From contig NZ_FZNL01000023.1 of assembly GCF_900187965.1 (NCBI RefSeq), positions 1 through 64,000 of the forward strand: a stretch of DNA of 64,000 nucleotides, in the 5' to 3' direction. Both the position numbers and the translations under genes were made by a program. The stretch's first letter is position 1. Each line of letters starts with the position of its first letter. This DNA comes from Flavobacterium sp. ov086 (GTDB lineage: Bacteria; Bacteroidota; Bacteroidia; Flavobacteriales; Flavobacteriaceae). Of the stretch, positions 1-8,692 are shown piece after piece. Below the pieces are notes generated by a model. That model did not search any database and had not been told where the DNA came from. It saw nothing but the letters and a program-made list of their open reading frames with translations.

Positions 1-290
1 ACTCAGACCAAGGATGGCAGTATCAAATGAAACAATATCAATATTTATTAAGACAAAAAGGAATCAGACAAAGTATGTCAAGAAAAGGAAATTGTCTTGA
101 CAACGCTGTAATAGAAAATTTCTTCGGAATAATAAAATCAGAACTTTTTTATCTTAAGAAATACAGTTCAGTTAGTGAATTAAAACAAGAAATAATTGAA
201 TATATAAATTACTATAATAACGATAGAATAAAACTAAATCTAAAAGGAATGAGCCCGATACAATATCGAGCTCATTATTATCAAACTTAA
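1..290 (+). CDS. IS3-family transposase OrfB, C-terminal fragment (cut by the window edge)
   Basis: The reading frame is open from base 3, so the gene begins before the window. The fragment starts SDQGWQYQ and continues with SRKGNCLDNAVIENFFGIIK and ends YNNDRIKLNLKGMSPIQYR. These are the last part of the DDE integrase core (rve) of IS3/IS150-type transposases: NCLDNAxxENFF carries the final catalytic Glu, and the MSPxQYR tail is characteristic. Internal ATG codons such as the one at base 27 are not the real start. The element's right end follows within about 35 bp, so this is the 3' end of a probably intact copy; whether OrfA and the left end exist cannot be seen. Confidence 0.92.
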   Translation, partial: SDQGWQYQMKQYQYLLRQKGIRQSMSRKGNCLDNAVIENFFGIIKSELFYLKKYSSVSELKQEIIEYINYYNNDRIKLNLKGMSPIQYRAHYYQT

Positions 291-299
291 TTATAAATT

Positions 300-324
300 C
301 GTCTAAACTTTTGGGTGCAGTCTA
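300..324 (+). mobile_element. Right terminal inverted repeat of the IS3-family element
   Basis: Just after the transposase stop lies GTCTAAACTTTTGGGTGCAG followed by TCTA. Its reverse complement, TGCACCCAAAAGTTTAGAC, has the form typical of IS150-group ends in Bacteroidota. The exact boundary and the target duplication cannot be set without the left end. Confidence 0.65.
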
Positions 325-755
325 GAGTAATATTTGCGCAGTTTTTTTATTTGAATATTTTGAAGAGAGGGGCTCTTTTATTTAATAAGATTCGTTGGAC
401 TTATGCCCACAACTGCAGACATAGTTTCGGGTCTTCGTCACGTCGAAATATTAAAACAAATCATTATAGAAATCTGGAGTTTTTTGTTTTTAATTCTATT
501 CGCTAGATATATTTGTGCCACCCCGAAGTCTTCTTATGAAAAGCTGTGTGTTTTTATGATAATACTTCCTAGAGCACGCATACGCTAGCAAAGAAAAACT
601 TTATTTAAAAAAGCAAAACCATCCCGTAATGAATGGCTTTGCTTTATTGATTTTCATTGCGTTCACTGGCTAGACATTTGCAACAGTGAGGAAAGACAAA
701 ATTTGCAAAAGTCATTCAACACGCTCCGTATAATCAAGCTTTAACAAAATATCTC
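325..755. other. Gene-free stretch between the IS end and the Rhs operon
   Basis: No convincing coding region is present. Two short overlapping open frames (315-506 and 403-588) have no recognisable family features and no clear start context, and they look like chance frames. A hairpin at 610-645 is the only structured element seen. The stretch lies between an IS end and the last gene of a toxin operon, so it may contain decayed cassette DNA, but nothing in it can be named. Confidence 0.5.
610..645 (-). terminator. Hairpin terminator, likely for the Rhs/lipoprotein operon
   Basis: AAAGCAAAACCAT pairs with ATGGCTTTGCTTT (13 bp, one mismatch) around a 10-nt loop. On the minus strand the stem is followed by TTTTTT, giving an intrinsic terminator about 110 bp beyond the stop of the lipoprotein gene. 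A weaker T-run on the plus side could make it bidirectional. Confidence 0.55.
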
Positions 756-1274
756 TTATTTTTCTAGATCATGTTTTAAAAAATTATGATTTACTACTTT
801 ATTGTTTAGATCATAATTATTTTCTATATCATAAAAAATATGAACATTATTATAATTAGATTTATTTGAAATTATACCAATTTCTTTACTTACGTAAAAA
901 ATCAAATATTTCTGTGGGTAAATATCTGGATATAGTAATTTATTAATTGTTATTTTTTTATTTTTAAAATTAACGTTCATTGAGTCAATTTTTAATAATT
1001 TATTTCCTCTATAATAAATTTCATTTTTTTTAAACATTAAAGTATCAAAAGTTTGAAATTCATGCTTTTCAAAGTAAACAAATGAAATGTCATTTTTATT
1101 TAATATTTTTTTAGTCTTTATTTTATAAAATACAATCCGATTCTTATCACCTGAAAACACAAGATTTTTTATATATTTATCTTTATTTAAATTGCAATCA
1201 TTCATTTCATTCTTACAGGACACTACCATAAAAAATATGATAGTATAAAGTAAATAATTCAATACTATTTTCAT
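756..1274 (-). CDS. Small lipoprotein, candidate immunity partner of the Rhs toxin
   Basis: The 172-residue product starts MKIVLNYLLYTIIFFMVVSC: a hydrophobic signal followed by a lipobox-like VVSC, so Cys20 is probably lipidated. The mature part is basic and Asn/Lys/Ile-rich and I recognise no family in it. It begins only 5 bp after the stop of the Rhs gene on the same strand. This is the usual place of an immunity gene for a polymorphic toxin, and a periplasm-facing lipoprotein would suit protection against a secreted protease. The immunity role is inferred from position only. It could also be an accessory lipoprotein. Base composition is even more AT-rich than the neighbours, as is common for immunity cassettes. 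Confidence 0.7.
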   Translation of the reverse strand: MKIVLNYLLYTIIFFMVVSCKNEMNDCNLNKDKYIKNLVFSGDKNRIVFYKIKTKKILNKNDISFVYFEKHEFQTFDTLMFKKNEIYYRGNKLLKIDSMNVNFKNKKITINKLLYPDIYPQKYLIFYVSKEIGIISNKSNYNNVHIFYDIENNYDLNNKVVNHNFLKHDLEK

Positions 1275-1279
1275 AAATA

Positions 1280-4200
1280 TTATTTTTCTTTAATTGTTAT
1301 ATTATTATTTTTCAATATTTGTAATGAATCTTGAAATCCTGTTGTTAAAGGAAATTTTGAAAAACCATAAAAAGATTGAAAATCATATGCAAATACTTCA
1401 TCAAGTGCTATTGTTACTGCCCAATTTTTTTTATTTGATAAATAATTATTTGCAAAACCTCCAATATATCTATTGATTGCGTGTCCGAACTCATGCACTA
1501 AATTATTAGCCAAGCTAGACCAACCATCATAAAATGACGCTGGATATACATTTATATACCCACCATCAGAACCTGTATAGCGTTCACCTGCCGCATTCTT
1601 AATTGTCGTATAATAAGCTTCATCACCAGAAGAACTTAAACCACTTTCTGTATAAATATATCTAACATCTACTTTTCCTCCAGCCCTAGTTTGTAATTTT
1701 TTAAAAGTATCCAAACTGAGTATTTTTTTTAATCTTGCAGAATTATCACCAGCGAATGAACCTAATGCCCTTATTTCTTTTTTTAATTTTGATATAAGTG
1801 CTTTATTTTGATGGTCATGAAGAACGTGATTCAATCCGGCAACAATACCACCAGTAATTGCTCCCTGCCAAAAATTCCCTCCTGTAAGTTCAGCTCCGAC
1901 ACCTCCGCTTAGTGCTCCAAAAGCAATAGTTCCTACTTTACTACTTGCAAAGTTACCTGCACCTGCACTCCAGGCCGTTGCTCCTAAACTTCCAAAAAAT
2001 CCAGCTGCTGCACCGCTTAGGAAACCAGATCCTCCAGATTGCACCATTGCAATTACTCCTTGTGCTACACCATGTGCCGCTGCCTGAATCAAAAATTTTG
2101 TACTTTGCATACTTGATGCAAATGTCGCATTAGCTCCTGTTGCTGCGGCAGTAAAACAACTCCCTATACCAAAAGTCACAGCGCCTGATACCGCTCCCCA
2201 AAATGCTGATTTAAGCATTCCGGATAAACTTAAACTGGCATCAGCACCATTCATTATGGCAGCTGTAACCCCTATCATATAACTTGCCGTTCCTATAATT
2301 GCTCCTATAATAACAGCAGCAAGTAACCCTTCACCTAAACCAAAAATTTCCCCACTTGGATCATTAAATAGTAGTGGATTATTCGTTACATATCCATATT
2401 TATTGTAACATTGAGTATTATAAGGGTCCTGAATATTTTCATCGGCATTCAAAAAACGTCTTTGCATCGAATCATACAATCTTCCATTCATATGTATAAT
2501 ACCCAATTCTGCAAAATGCTCGTGACTTGTATATCCTCGGTCTAATATACTTAATACGCCATTTGTTAGATTACCCCACGCATCAAAATGACGCTGTTCT
2601 ACCAAATTACCTGCTTCATCACTTATTGCCAGTATACTTCCCAAATAGTCCTTATGTAAAAATAGATATTTTGCATTAGCATCAGTATAATTTTTCGCAT
2701 AAATAATATCGCTATCGTAAGGATTTCCTATGTATAATATATGTTTTTCTTTTCCCGTAGTATTGTCTGTTGTAATTTCGTAACTACCATCTTCACTATA
2801 ATATTTAGTAAATTTTCCCTGTTTATCTTCTGCAAAATTACCCCCATAAGTTACCATTTGCCTCATTTCAGTAAGCCCGTAACTAAATTGAGCATCACCA
2901 TTTTGACCATCTATATATATAGGATCATTATTTTCGTTATAGCTTATGGTTAATGGTATATTATTATTATAATTCTGAACCCCCACAGCATTAAGAACCT
3001 GAGTGTCCGCTTGATATATTTTGTCTGTTCTGAAAGTCGTTGTTCCTGTTTGATCATTTTCTACAATACGACCTTTATCGTCGTAAGTATTAGTCGATAA
3101 AATCCCTGTTTTAGGGTTTGTCCAGCTTTTTAATCGGTTATTATCGTCATAAGTAAATACTTCATTAACAACTATTCCTCCCTTTCTGGAACGAGTTTTT
3201 AGTTCATTTTTAATAGCATCAAAAGAGTAAGTCATTTGCAACACATTAGGCTGTACTGCCGAAATATGTGCTGTTGACGTTAGAAAATTATTCCCATCAT
3301 AGTTATTATCAATAGTTACTGCACCTAAATTAACTTTAAGTAATTGGCCATTGGCATTCACTTTATTAATTTGTGATAATACCTTACCTGTATTTTTATC
3401 TTTTATCTGATATAAATCACCACTCCATGTATTATAAACATTTTGGAGACTCGTTTGTGTCATCAATCCCGAAGAGTATAGTCCCTTGTCATAACTAATT
3501 ACTCGTCCTTTATCATCATACGTTATATTCTTTTTAAAAAATAACTTGCCATTACTATTCTCGCTAGTGGTTAGAACACGTCCATTTGCATCATAGGTCA
3601 GGTAAGTTAGATAACTTTTTCCATTAGTTGTACCTTTTCTATCGGTTACCATTCCTAAATTATTATAAATATAACTAATGGATTTATTTGTTGCCTTAGC
3701 ATTATCTCCTACTGATAATTCTTTTTGAGTAATCAACTGTCCTTTGGGATCGTATACATACTCTTTTGTTCCTTTTGGACTAGTTTCTTTTAACAATTTA
3801 CCAAGCCCATCATAGTCATATCGATAAGTTCCGTTGGATGGATCTGTAAATTCTGATTTCCTTCCCCAGGAATCATACTTTGTCACTACAATATTTTGAC
3901 CATAAGTTGCCGAAACATTTTGACCTGCAGCGTTGTATGCAAATTTTATAACACCTCCTTTATCTTCAGATTCTATAGTATTACCCAATACATCACTAGT
4001 TTTTCGGTTGACTCTATTGTAGCCATTTAACTCTTTTGCAGTTGTCGTAAGCCCTATAACCTGTGTCTCTAAAATTTTTCCATTAAAGCCTGTTACAGTC
4101 ACTTTTGCAGGAAAAACAGAGCTATCATAACTAAACACATTCCATTTTGGTGTTTCAGCCTGATCATAGAGTTCACTTTCTTTTATTTTTCTACCAACTG

Positions 4201-7200
4201 CATCGTACTCTACCTGCTGCGCAATATAAGATCCTGATTCAAATCCTTTGGTTCTTATAAGATATTGCTCTCCTTTTTTGTTGGTACGTGTTTCTTTTAT
4301 ATTACCTGTTGGACTGTATTCGGCAACAACTATATCATCTCCTTGTTTTTCATATGTATAGGTGGTGGTACCTGTTAAGTTCTGTTTAGATTTAGTCAGT
4401 TTTCCCCATCCATCATAAGTATTAGTAAGAGTGTTTCCTAACGGATCTGTCTGTGTTAGTATTTGCCCCCAGTCATTACTGGTATTTTGCGTAATCAAGC
4501 CTAAATTATCAGTGCTTTTTACAACAAATAATCCTTTTGCGTCATACTCGCTTTTGAGGGATTGAGCTTGACTGTCCTGATTGTTGGCTTTCTTTTTTTC
4601 AATAACATTACCAAAACCATCATAAGTGTAAGTATCAGTAACAGACTTTGAATAATCCTGATTAAATGTTGTTATTGTTTTAGGTAAACCATTTTCATAA
4701 GTATAAGCCGTTTTACTCTTTTTAGTATCGCTGTACGCGATTACGATATCTTCTTTTTCTTTAACTCTCCCGACATAATAATCTTTTCCTGTACCAGTAG
4801 CATTGTCCAGATAACTCGTATTAGATGTTATTGTCGCAAAACCATTATTGATATTAGTTTCTATTTTTGTAACCAAATAAAAACTTCCATACGTCATAGT
4901 AGTGATTTCAGTTCTATTCTTTAAGAAATCTTTTTCAGTAGATCGATACGGCACTATTGTCTCTACTCCTGTTGTTACCGACTTATCTGTTGTATATTCT
5001 AAAAATTTAAATGATAAGAGCTGTGAATTATTTACAGAAACATCTGTCGGAAAAACAGCACTATCTTCCCTTGTACTCCATTCTTTAATTACAGAACCAC
5101 TTTGCAATGGATCAATTTCTAAACCAGACCAGATTTTAGTATTTTCAAAACCCGAAGCATACCAATTAGTACGCGCAGATTTACGAAAACCAATCATTCC
5201 TTTACCATTTACATGAGCTAAAAGTCCGCGGTATTTAAAGTCCTGCTTCCTTTCAAGTTGACGCAATTGTGCTACTACAAAAGATTTCGATACTCTGTCT
5301 AATTCTACATAAGGATATTTTTCTTTTTTAGAGGAAGCATAAAAATCAGAATCCAACTGTGAATCCAACTCCTTATATTCAATTGCGGTAGGGATATTAC
5401 CTTGCGTTATTGTATTGATCCTTGATGTTTTTGAAGTATCATAAAGACTAAAGGTGTACATAAAACCTTTAGAAACATCCTGTCGGTTTTTACCTAAAAG
5501 TACAATGTTATTGTTAATTTGATTGATATAAAAATCCCCAACAAGTTCGTTATAATCGAATAAACCATCATTTTTGAACGAGGAATTATAGCCGCGTTTA
5601 AAATTAACATCAATCGTACTGTTCGCACCGCTATCGCTCATAACAGTAATAGTAGTTTCTGAATATACTCCAGCAGATAATTCAGAATTTATCGTGTAAT
5701 AATCAAACTGAATCAATTCACTTTTCCCATCTTTATCAAGATCTAAAGCTTGATAATTTATTCTTCTTGACGCGGTTACATTTGATAAGTTTAAAGGCTG
5801 AAAAGGATACCATTTGCCTAATCCCGATTTATATTCTTCTTTAAACCCTGTACCTGTAGATAGATAAAGTCTCCAGTCTCCCGCAAGAGCATCTGCTTTA
5901 TAGTTGGTTTGCATGTTCATTGTCGATACTGGAGTACCCAAAGCAACTGGAATTATCAAATCAGTTTTTTTGTCTCCGTTGAAATCTCCCACGACGGCAT
6001 TCTCCAGTAATCCACTAAAAGCAAATGAAATCAAGCTGGTTTCTGCAATGAATTTTTGTGAAGTTTTATCTTTTTTAAACGAGGTTATAGTTGATGAATT
6101 ACCTGCTTCAATATTAAGAATTGAGATTTTTCCATTTCCTTTAAAATCTCCAAATATTGGTTTTTGAAAAATTGTACTATTATAAGGGGATTCTGAAAAA
6201 GAATCTGCGTCACCAACATTATTATCGAGATTCAATATCATATATCTATATTGATCTACAGAATTAGTGTTCGTTATTACATTTCCTTTTACTGGAGGAA
6301 TTATTGCACTTTTGTTTAATGGACTTACCAAATTGTTAATATCAAGAGTCTCATAAACAGATGTTGTATTATCTTTAATTTGAATAATAATTTCCGATAA
6401 TCCATCACCGTCTAAATCCATTTGCATAGGATCTAAAACAGTAGTAACTATACGATAGCTTTGATAATCACCTGTTCCCCTTGTACCGGATTCCGAAAAT
6501 ACATTCCTTAAAGTTTTGTCATTTGTTATTGGTTTACTATATTCTAACTTTAATTGGTTATTTCCATCTACAGAATAGATCTGACCTTTTATAAAGATAC
6601 CTTGCCTGGAACTAATTTCATTATTACTGTTTTTAAATGTTATAACTACAGCTTTATTAAATTCTTCCTTAGTGAATGTTGGAGAACTCATCACAGTCAA
6701 ATCTCCATTTATTGTATCATCCATAAACGATTTAAAAAATCGTATCGATTTAGGTTTGGCAGGTGTTACCTCATATTTTACACAATTATAACTATGGTCT
6801 TGCCTTTCCCATTTAGTACATATTGAAGTCGCTACTGTTGCATCAAAGTACTTTAAATAATCTAAAACTCCATCTCCATCAAAATCTCCTACAATTTTAT
6901 TATTCTCGTTATCTGCATATGATTTAGCAGCCCAAGCCGACGCACTTGACCCTTCGTAGCTCATGGCTACTGGGTTTGCAGCTTTATTCTGAGAATTGTA
7001 TTCGGTTATATTAGTAACATATTGGTAGTTGGTTCCATTTGCATCTTTACCATAAGCGATTATATATTTTTTAAATTGTTTACTATTAGCATTGACTACA
7101 ACCTCTGAAAGTATTTTGTCTTGCAAAAATCTAATTCCATGTACATAAGATACTTCTTGCTGATCACGCACAACATAATTAAAAACAATAGAATTGAAAT

Positions 7201-8065
7201 GCGGTTTCCCTAAAGTTTCATTTCCCCCCCACTGCACACTAGTAATTACTGTTACATTATTGTTTTTTTTATAATTGTACGTTATGTAATTACCTTGAGG
7301 ATCTTTCCATTTTACAATATTATATTCCAACGGAGTTTGGGAATCTGCGCTTATACCATACCATGCCTGAGATCCATTATCAAAAGTAATTTCAAATGAA
7401 TTTGGTCCAGTGTAAGTTTGACCACTAATTGCACCAACAGATTTTATTTTTAGTGTTGAAAATTTCTCTGTAACATATTCAGTACCATCTTTTCCATATG
7501 TTGCTGCATCACCAGGTGTTTTTAGCAATAGCCTTTGTCCATTAAATTCATAAAAATCAGTATAGTCAAGTTGCACCCCTTTAGATTCTCCATTTTTCTC
7601 GATATTTTTACCAACTCTTTTAATACTGGTAACACCCGAAAGAGAAAAGCCCATACCTGCAATACCAGGACCAAAACCACTTGTGTAAAACAAATTCATT
7701 TGTGGAGCAACTCCATTAATACTTGGAGGCAATGCAATTGGCAAGTTAAACTGAAGTTGCCCATCACCTCCCACGGTAATCTCACCTTTCGTATCATGAA
7801 AATTGCCAGTTCCTACTTCTCCCGACAGATTACTTTCGCCTGCCGTAGAATTTGTTGTTCCTCCACTTGTAAATGGATCTGAGCTCGCTCCAATCTTTGC
7901 TACAAAAGGACTCGCTACTGCAGAATTAGCACTAAAGCCATTCGATAAAATAATCACATTAGGATCAGAAATCGTTCTTGCCGCTGTTTCGGGTTTATTA
8001 AGTATTTGCTGAGAAAAACTTAAGTTTATAAATAATAAGGAAAAATAAATGTAATATTGTTTCAT
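1280..8065 (-). CDS. Secreted Rhs/YD-repeat polymorphic toxin with SpvB/FG-GAP N-terminal part and HExxH metallopeptidase-like C-terminus
   Basis: This 2261-residue protein begins with a signal peptide (cleavage near LSFSQ). A SpvB/TcB-like N-terminal domain follows, with GDGQLQFNLPIALPPSINGV and YTSGFGPGIAGMGFSLSG at about residues 95-145. FG-GAP/VCBS-type motifs come next (GDFDGDGVLDYL, DLDGDGLSEI, GDFNGDKKTDLI, DLDKDGKSELI), then a long array of YD repeats (YDGFGNVIEK, YDSWGRKSEF, YDANGRVLTT). The Rhs core ends at YGYVTNNPLLFNDPSG, residues 1901-1905 being NDPSG. After a Gly/Ala-rich stretch and a linker GGNFWQGAITGGIVAGLNHV, residues about 2086-2261 form the variable tip. It contains VHEFGHA (His2191, Glu2192, His2195), with Glu2223 in LDEVFAYD as possible third zinc ligand. 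The core should form the Rhs/TcC cocoon that encloses the tip. Secretion route and target are unknown; the next gene is the likely immunity gene. Confidence 0.9.
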   Translation of the reverse strand: MKQYYIYFSLLFINLSFSQQILNKPETAARTISDPNVIILSNGFSANSAVASPFVAKIGASSDPFTSGGTTNSTAGESNLSGEVGTGNFHDTKGEITVGGDGQLQFNLPIALPPSINGVAPQMNLFYTSGFGPGIAGMGFSLSGVTSIKRVGKNIEKNGESKGVQLDYTDFYEFNGQRLLLKTPGDAATYGKDGTEYVTEKFSTLKIKSVGAISGQTYTGPNSFEITFDNGSQAWYGISADSQTPLEYNIVKWKDPQGNYITYNYKKNNNVTVITSVQWGGNETLGKPHFNSIVFNYVVRDQQEVSYVHGIRFLQDKILSEVVVNANSKQFKKYIIAYGKDANGTNYQYVTNITEYNSQNKAANPVAMSYEGSSASAWAAKSYADNENNKIVGDFDGDGVLDYLKYFDATVATSICTKWERQDHSYNCVKYEVTPAKPKSIRFFKSFMDDTINGDLTVMSSPTFTKEEFNKAVVITFKNSNNEISSRQGIFIKGQIYSVDGNNQLKLEYSKPITNDKTLRNVFSESGTRGTGDYQSYRIVTTVLDPMQMDLDGDGLSEIIIQIKDNTTSVYETLDINNLVSPLNKSAIIPPVKGNVITNTNSVDQYRYMILNLDNNVGDADSFSESPYNSTIFQKPIFGDFKGNGKISILNIEAGNSSTITSFKKDKTSQKFIAETSLISFAFSGLLENAVVGDFNGDKKTDLIIPVALGTPVSTMNMQTNYKADALAGDWRLYLSTGTGFKEEYKSGLGKWYPFQPLNLSNVTASRRINYQALDLDKDGKSELIQFDYYTINSELSAGVYSETTITVMSDSGANSTIDVNFKRGYNSSFKNDGLFDYNELVGDFYINQINNNIVLLGKNRQDVSKGFMYTFSLYDTSKTSRINTITQGNIPTAIEYKELDSQLDSDFYASSKKEKYPYVELDRVSKSFVVAQLRQLERKQDFKYRGLLAHVNGKGMIGFRKSARTNWYASGFENTKIWSGLEIDPLQSGSVIKEWSTREDSAVFPTDVSVNNSQLLSFKFLEYTTDKSVTTGVETIVPYRSTEKDFLKNRTEITTMTYGSFYLVTKIETNINNGFATITSNTSYLDNATGTGKDYYVGRVKEKEDIVIAYSDTKKSKTAYTYENGLPKTITTFNQDYSKSVTDTYTYDGFGNVIEKKKANNQDSQAQSLKSEYDAKGLFVVKSTDNLGLITQNTSNDWGQILTQTDPLGNTLTNTYDGWGKLTKSKQNLTGTTTYTYEKQGDDIVVAEYSPTGNIKETRTNKKGEQYLIRTKGFESGSYIAQQVEYDAVGRKIKESELYDQAETPKWNVFSYDSSVFPAKVTVTGFNGKILETQVIGLTTTAKELNGYNRVNRKTSDVLGNTIESEDKGGVIKFAYNAAGQNVSATYGQNIVVTKYDSWGRKSEFTDPSNGTYRYDYDGLGKLLKETSPKGTKEYVYDPKGQLITQKELSVGDNAKATNKSISYIYNNLGMVTDRKGTTNGKSYLTYLTYDANGRVLTTSENSNGKLFFKKNITYDDKGRVISYDKGLYSSGLMTQTSLQNVYNTWSGDLYQIKDKNTGKVLSQINKVNANGQLLKVNLGAVTIDNNYDGNNFLTSTAHISAVQPNVLQMTYSFDAIKNELKTRSRKGGIVVNEVFTYDDNNRLKSWTNPKTGILSTNTYDDKGRIVENDQTGTTTFRTDKIYQADTQVLNAVGVQNYNNNIPLTISYNENNDPIYIDGQNGDAQFSYGLTEMRQMVTYGGNFAEDKQGKFTKYYSEDGSYEITTDNTTGKEKHILYIGNPYDSDIIYAKNYTDANAKYLFLHKDYLGSILAISDEAGNLVEQRHFDAWGNLTNGVLSILDRGYTSHEHFAELGIIHMNGRLYDSMQRRFLNADENIQDPYNTQCYNKYGYVTNNPLLFNDPSGEIFGLGEGLLAAVIIGAIIGTASYMIGVTAAIMNGADASLSLSGMLKSAFWGAVSGAVTFGIGSCFTAAATGANATFASSMQSTKFLIQAAAHGVAQGVIAMVQSGGSGFLSGAAAGFFGSLGATAWSAGAGNFASSKVGTIAFGALSGGVGAELTGGNFWQGAITGGIVAGLNHVLHDHQNKALISKLKKEIRALGSFAGDNSARLKKILSLDTFKKLQTRAGGKVDVRYIYTESGLSSSGDEAYYTTIKNAAGERYTGSDGGYINVYPASFYDGWSSLANNLVHEFGHAINRYIGGFANNYLSNKKNWAVTIALDEVFAYDFQSFYGFSKFPLTTGFQDSLQILKNNNITIKEK

Positions 8066-8160
8066 TATGATGTTTTATTACCTCGCTCTCTAACTTCATT
8101 AGAAAATGAAACAGGAACTGAAGATTATTATTTAAAGTGATATTATTAATTCTTAATAAA

Positions 8161-8196
8161 TTAAGTACACTCTTTTTCAGAGTGCTAAGAACTTAA
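8161..8196 (-). other. Two-tier hairpin between the T9SS-tail gene and the Rhs gene
   Basis: TTAAGT (8161-8166) pairs with ACTTAA (8191-8196), and inside this CACTCT pairs with AGAGTG. There is no clear U-tract on either strand. It lies in the 147-bp gap before the Rhs start and could be an attenuator, an RNA-processing site or a weak terminator of the upstream genes. Confidence 0.4.
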
Positions 8197-8212
8197 AAAT
8201 TTTAACTACCCT

Positions 8213-8665
8213 TTATCGCTTAATAATTTTAATCGTTTTTTGCTCACCATTACTGTAATTCAAAACAACTAAATATAAGCCTGAGGCATATTCTCCAAAA
8301 GCAAGATTTTGAGTATTCAATTGTTGAAGATTAGATATCTTTTTTAAAATTTGACCGTTCATATTACTTACTTGTATAGAGGATATTGTGTTATTATTTA
8401 ACAATTCCCACTTTAAATACAATTCCTCTTTTACGGGATTTGGGTAATATGAAATCACATCTTCACTAAAAAATTTTTGCAAATCTTTTTCTTCGAGTGA
8501 GTCTATTTCTTTGACATCAGCAGTCTTTCCTGTTGATGGAGGACAGTTTACACATAAATAACGTCTTATCTGATTTCCAGCTGTATCATATTCAAAGCCA
8601 ATTTTCGTTTGTGCTTTTGTTAAGAGTGAAAATCCTAACACGAGGAAAGTTATATAATATCTCAT
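8213..8665 (-). CDS. Small secreted protein with one YD motif and a T9SS type A sorting domain
   Basis: The 150-residue product has a signal peptide (MRYYITFLVLGFSLLTKAQ). A single Rhs-like motif GFEYDTAGNQIRRYLC follows, then a short CPPSTGK linker. From about residue 70 there is a type IX secretion C-terminal domain: YYPNPVKEELYLKW, IQVSNMNGQIL, GLYLVVLNYSNGEQKTIKIIKR. Such domains direct export through the outer membrane by the T9SS and often surface attachment. The protein is mostly signal plus sorting domain, with a tiny passenger. It lies 27 bp downstream of the fibre-like gene and upstream of the Rhs toxin gene on the same strand, so it may be part of the same cassette. A carrier or adaptor role is inference. 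Confidence 0.8.
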   Translation of the reverse strand: MRYYITFLVLGFSLLTKAQTKIGFEYDTAGNQIRRYLCVNCPPSTGKTADVKEIDSLEEKDLQKFFSEDVISYYPNPVKEELYLKWELLNNNTISSIQVSNMNGQILKKISNLQQLNTQNLAFGEYASGLYLVVLNYSNGEQKTIKIIKR

Positions 8666-8692
8666 AATGTAATAATTACAGAAATTGGGTCT

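Noticed and set aside
403..588. 61-codon open frame after the IS end
   Set aside because: No family feature, overlaps another random frame, no start context; reads as chance in AT-rich DNA.
7535..8012. Plus-strand frames inside the Rhs gene
   Set aside because: Antisense to a continuous 2261-codon gene with many recognisable motifs.
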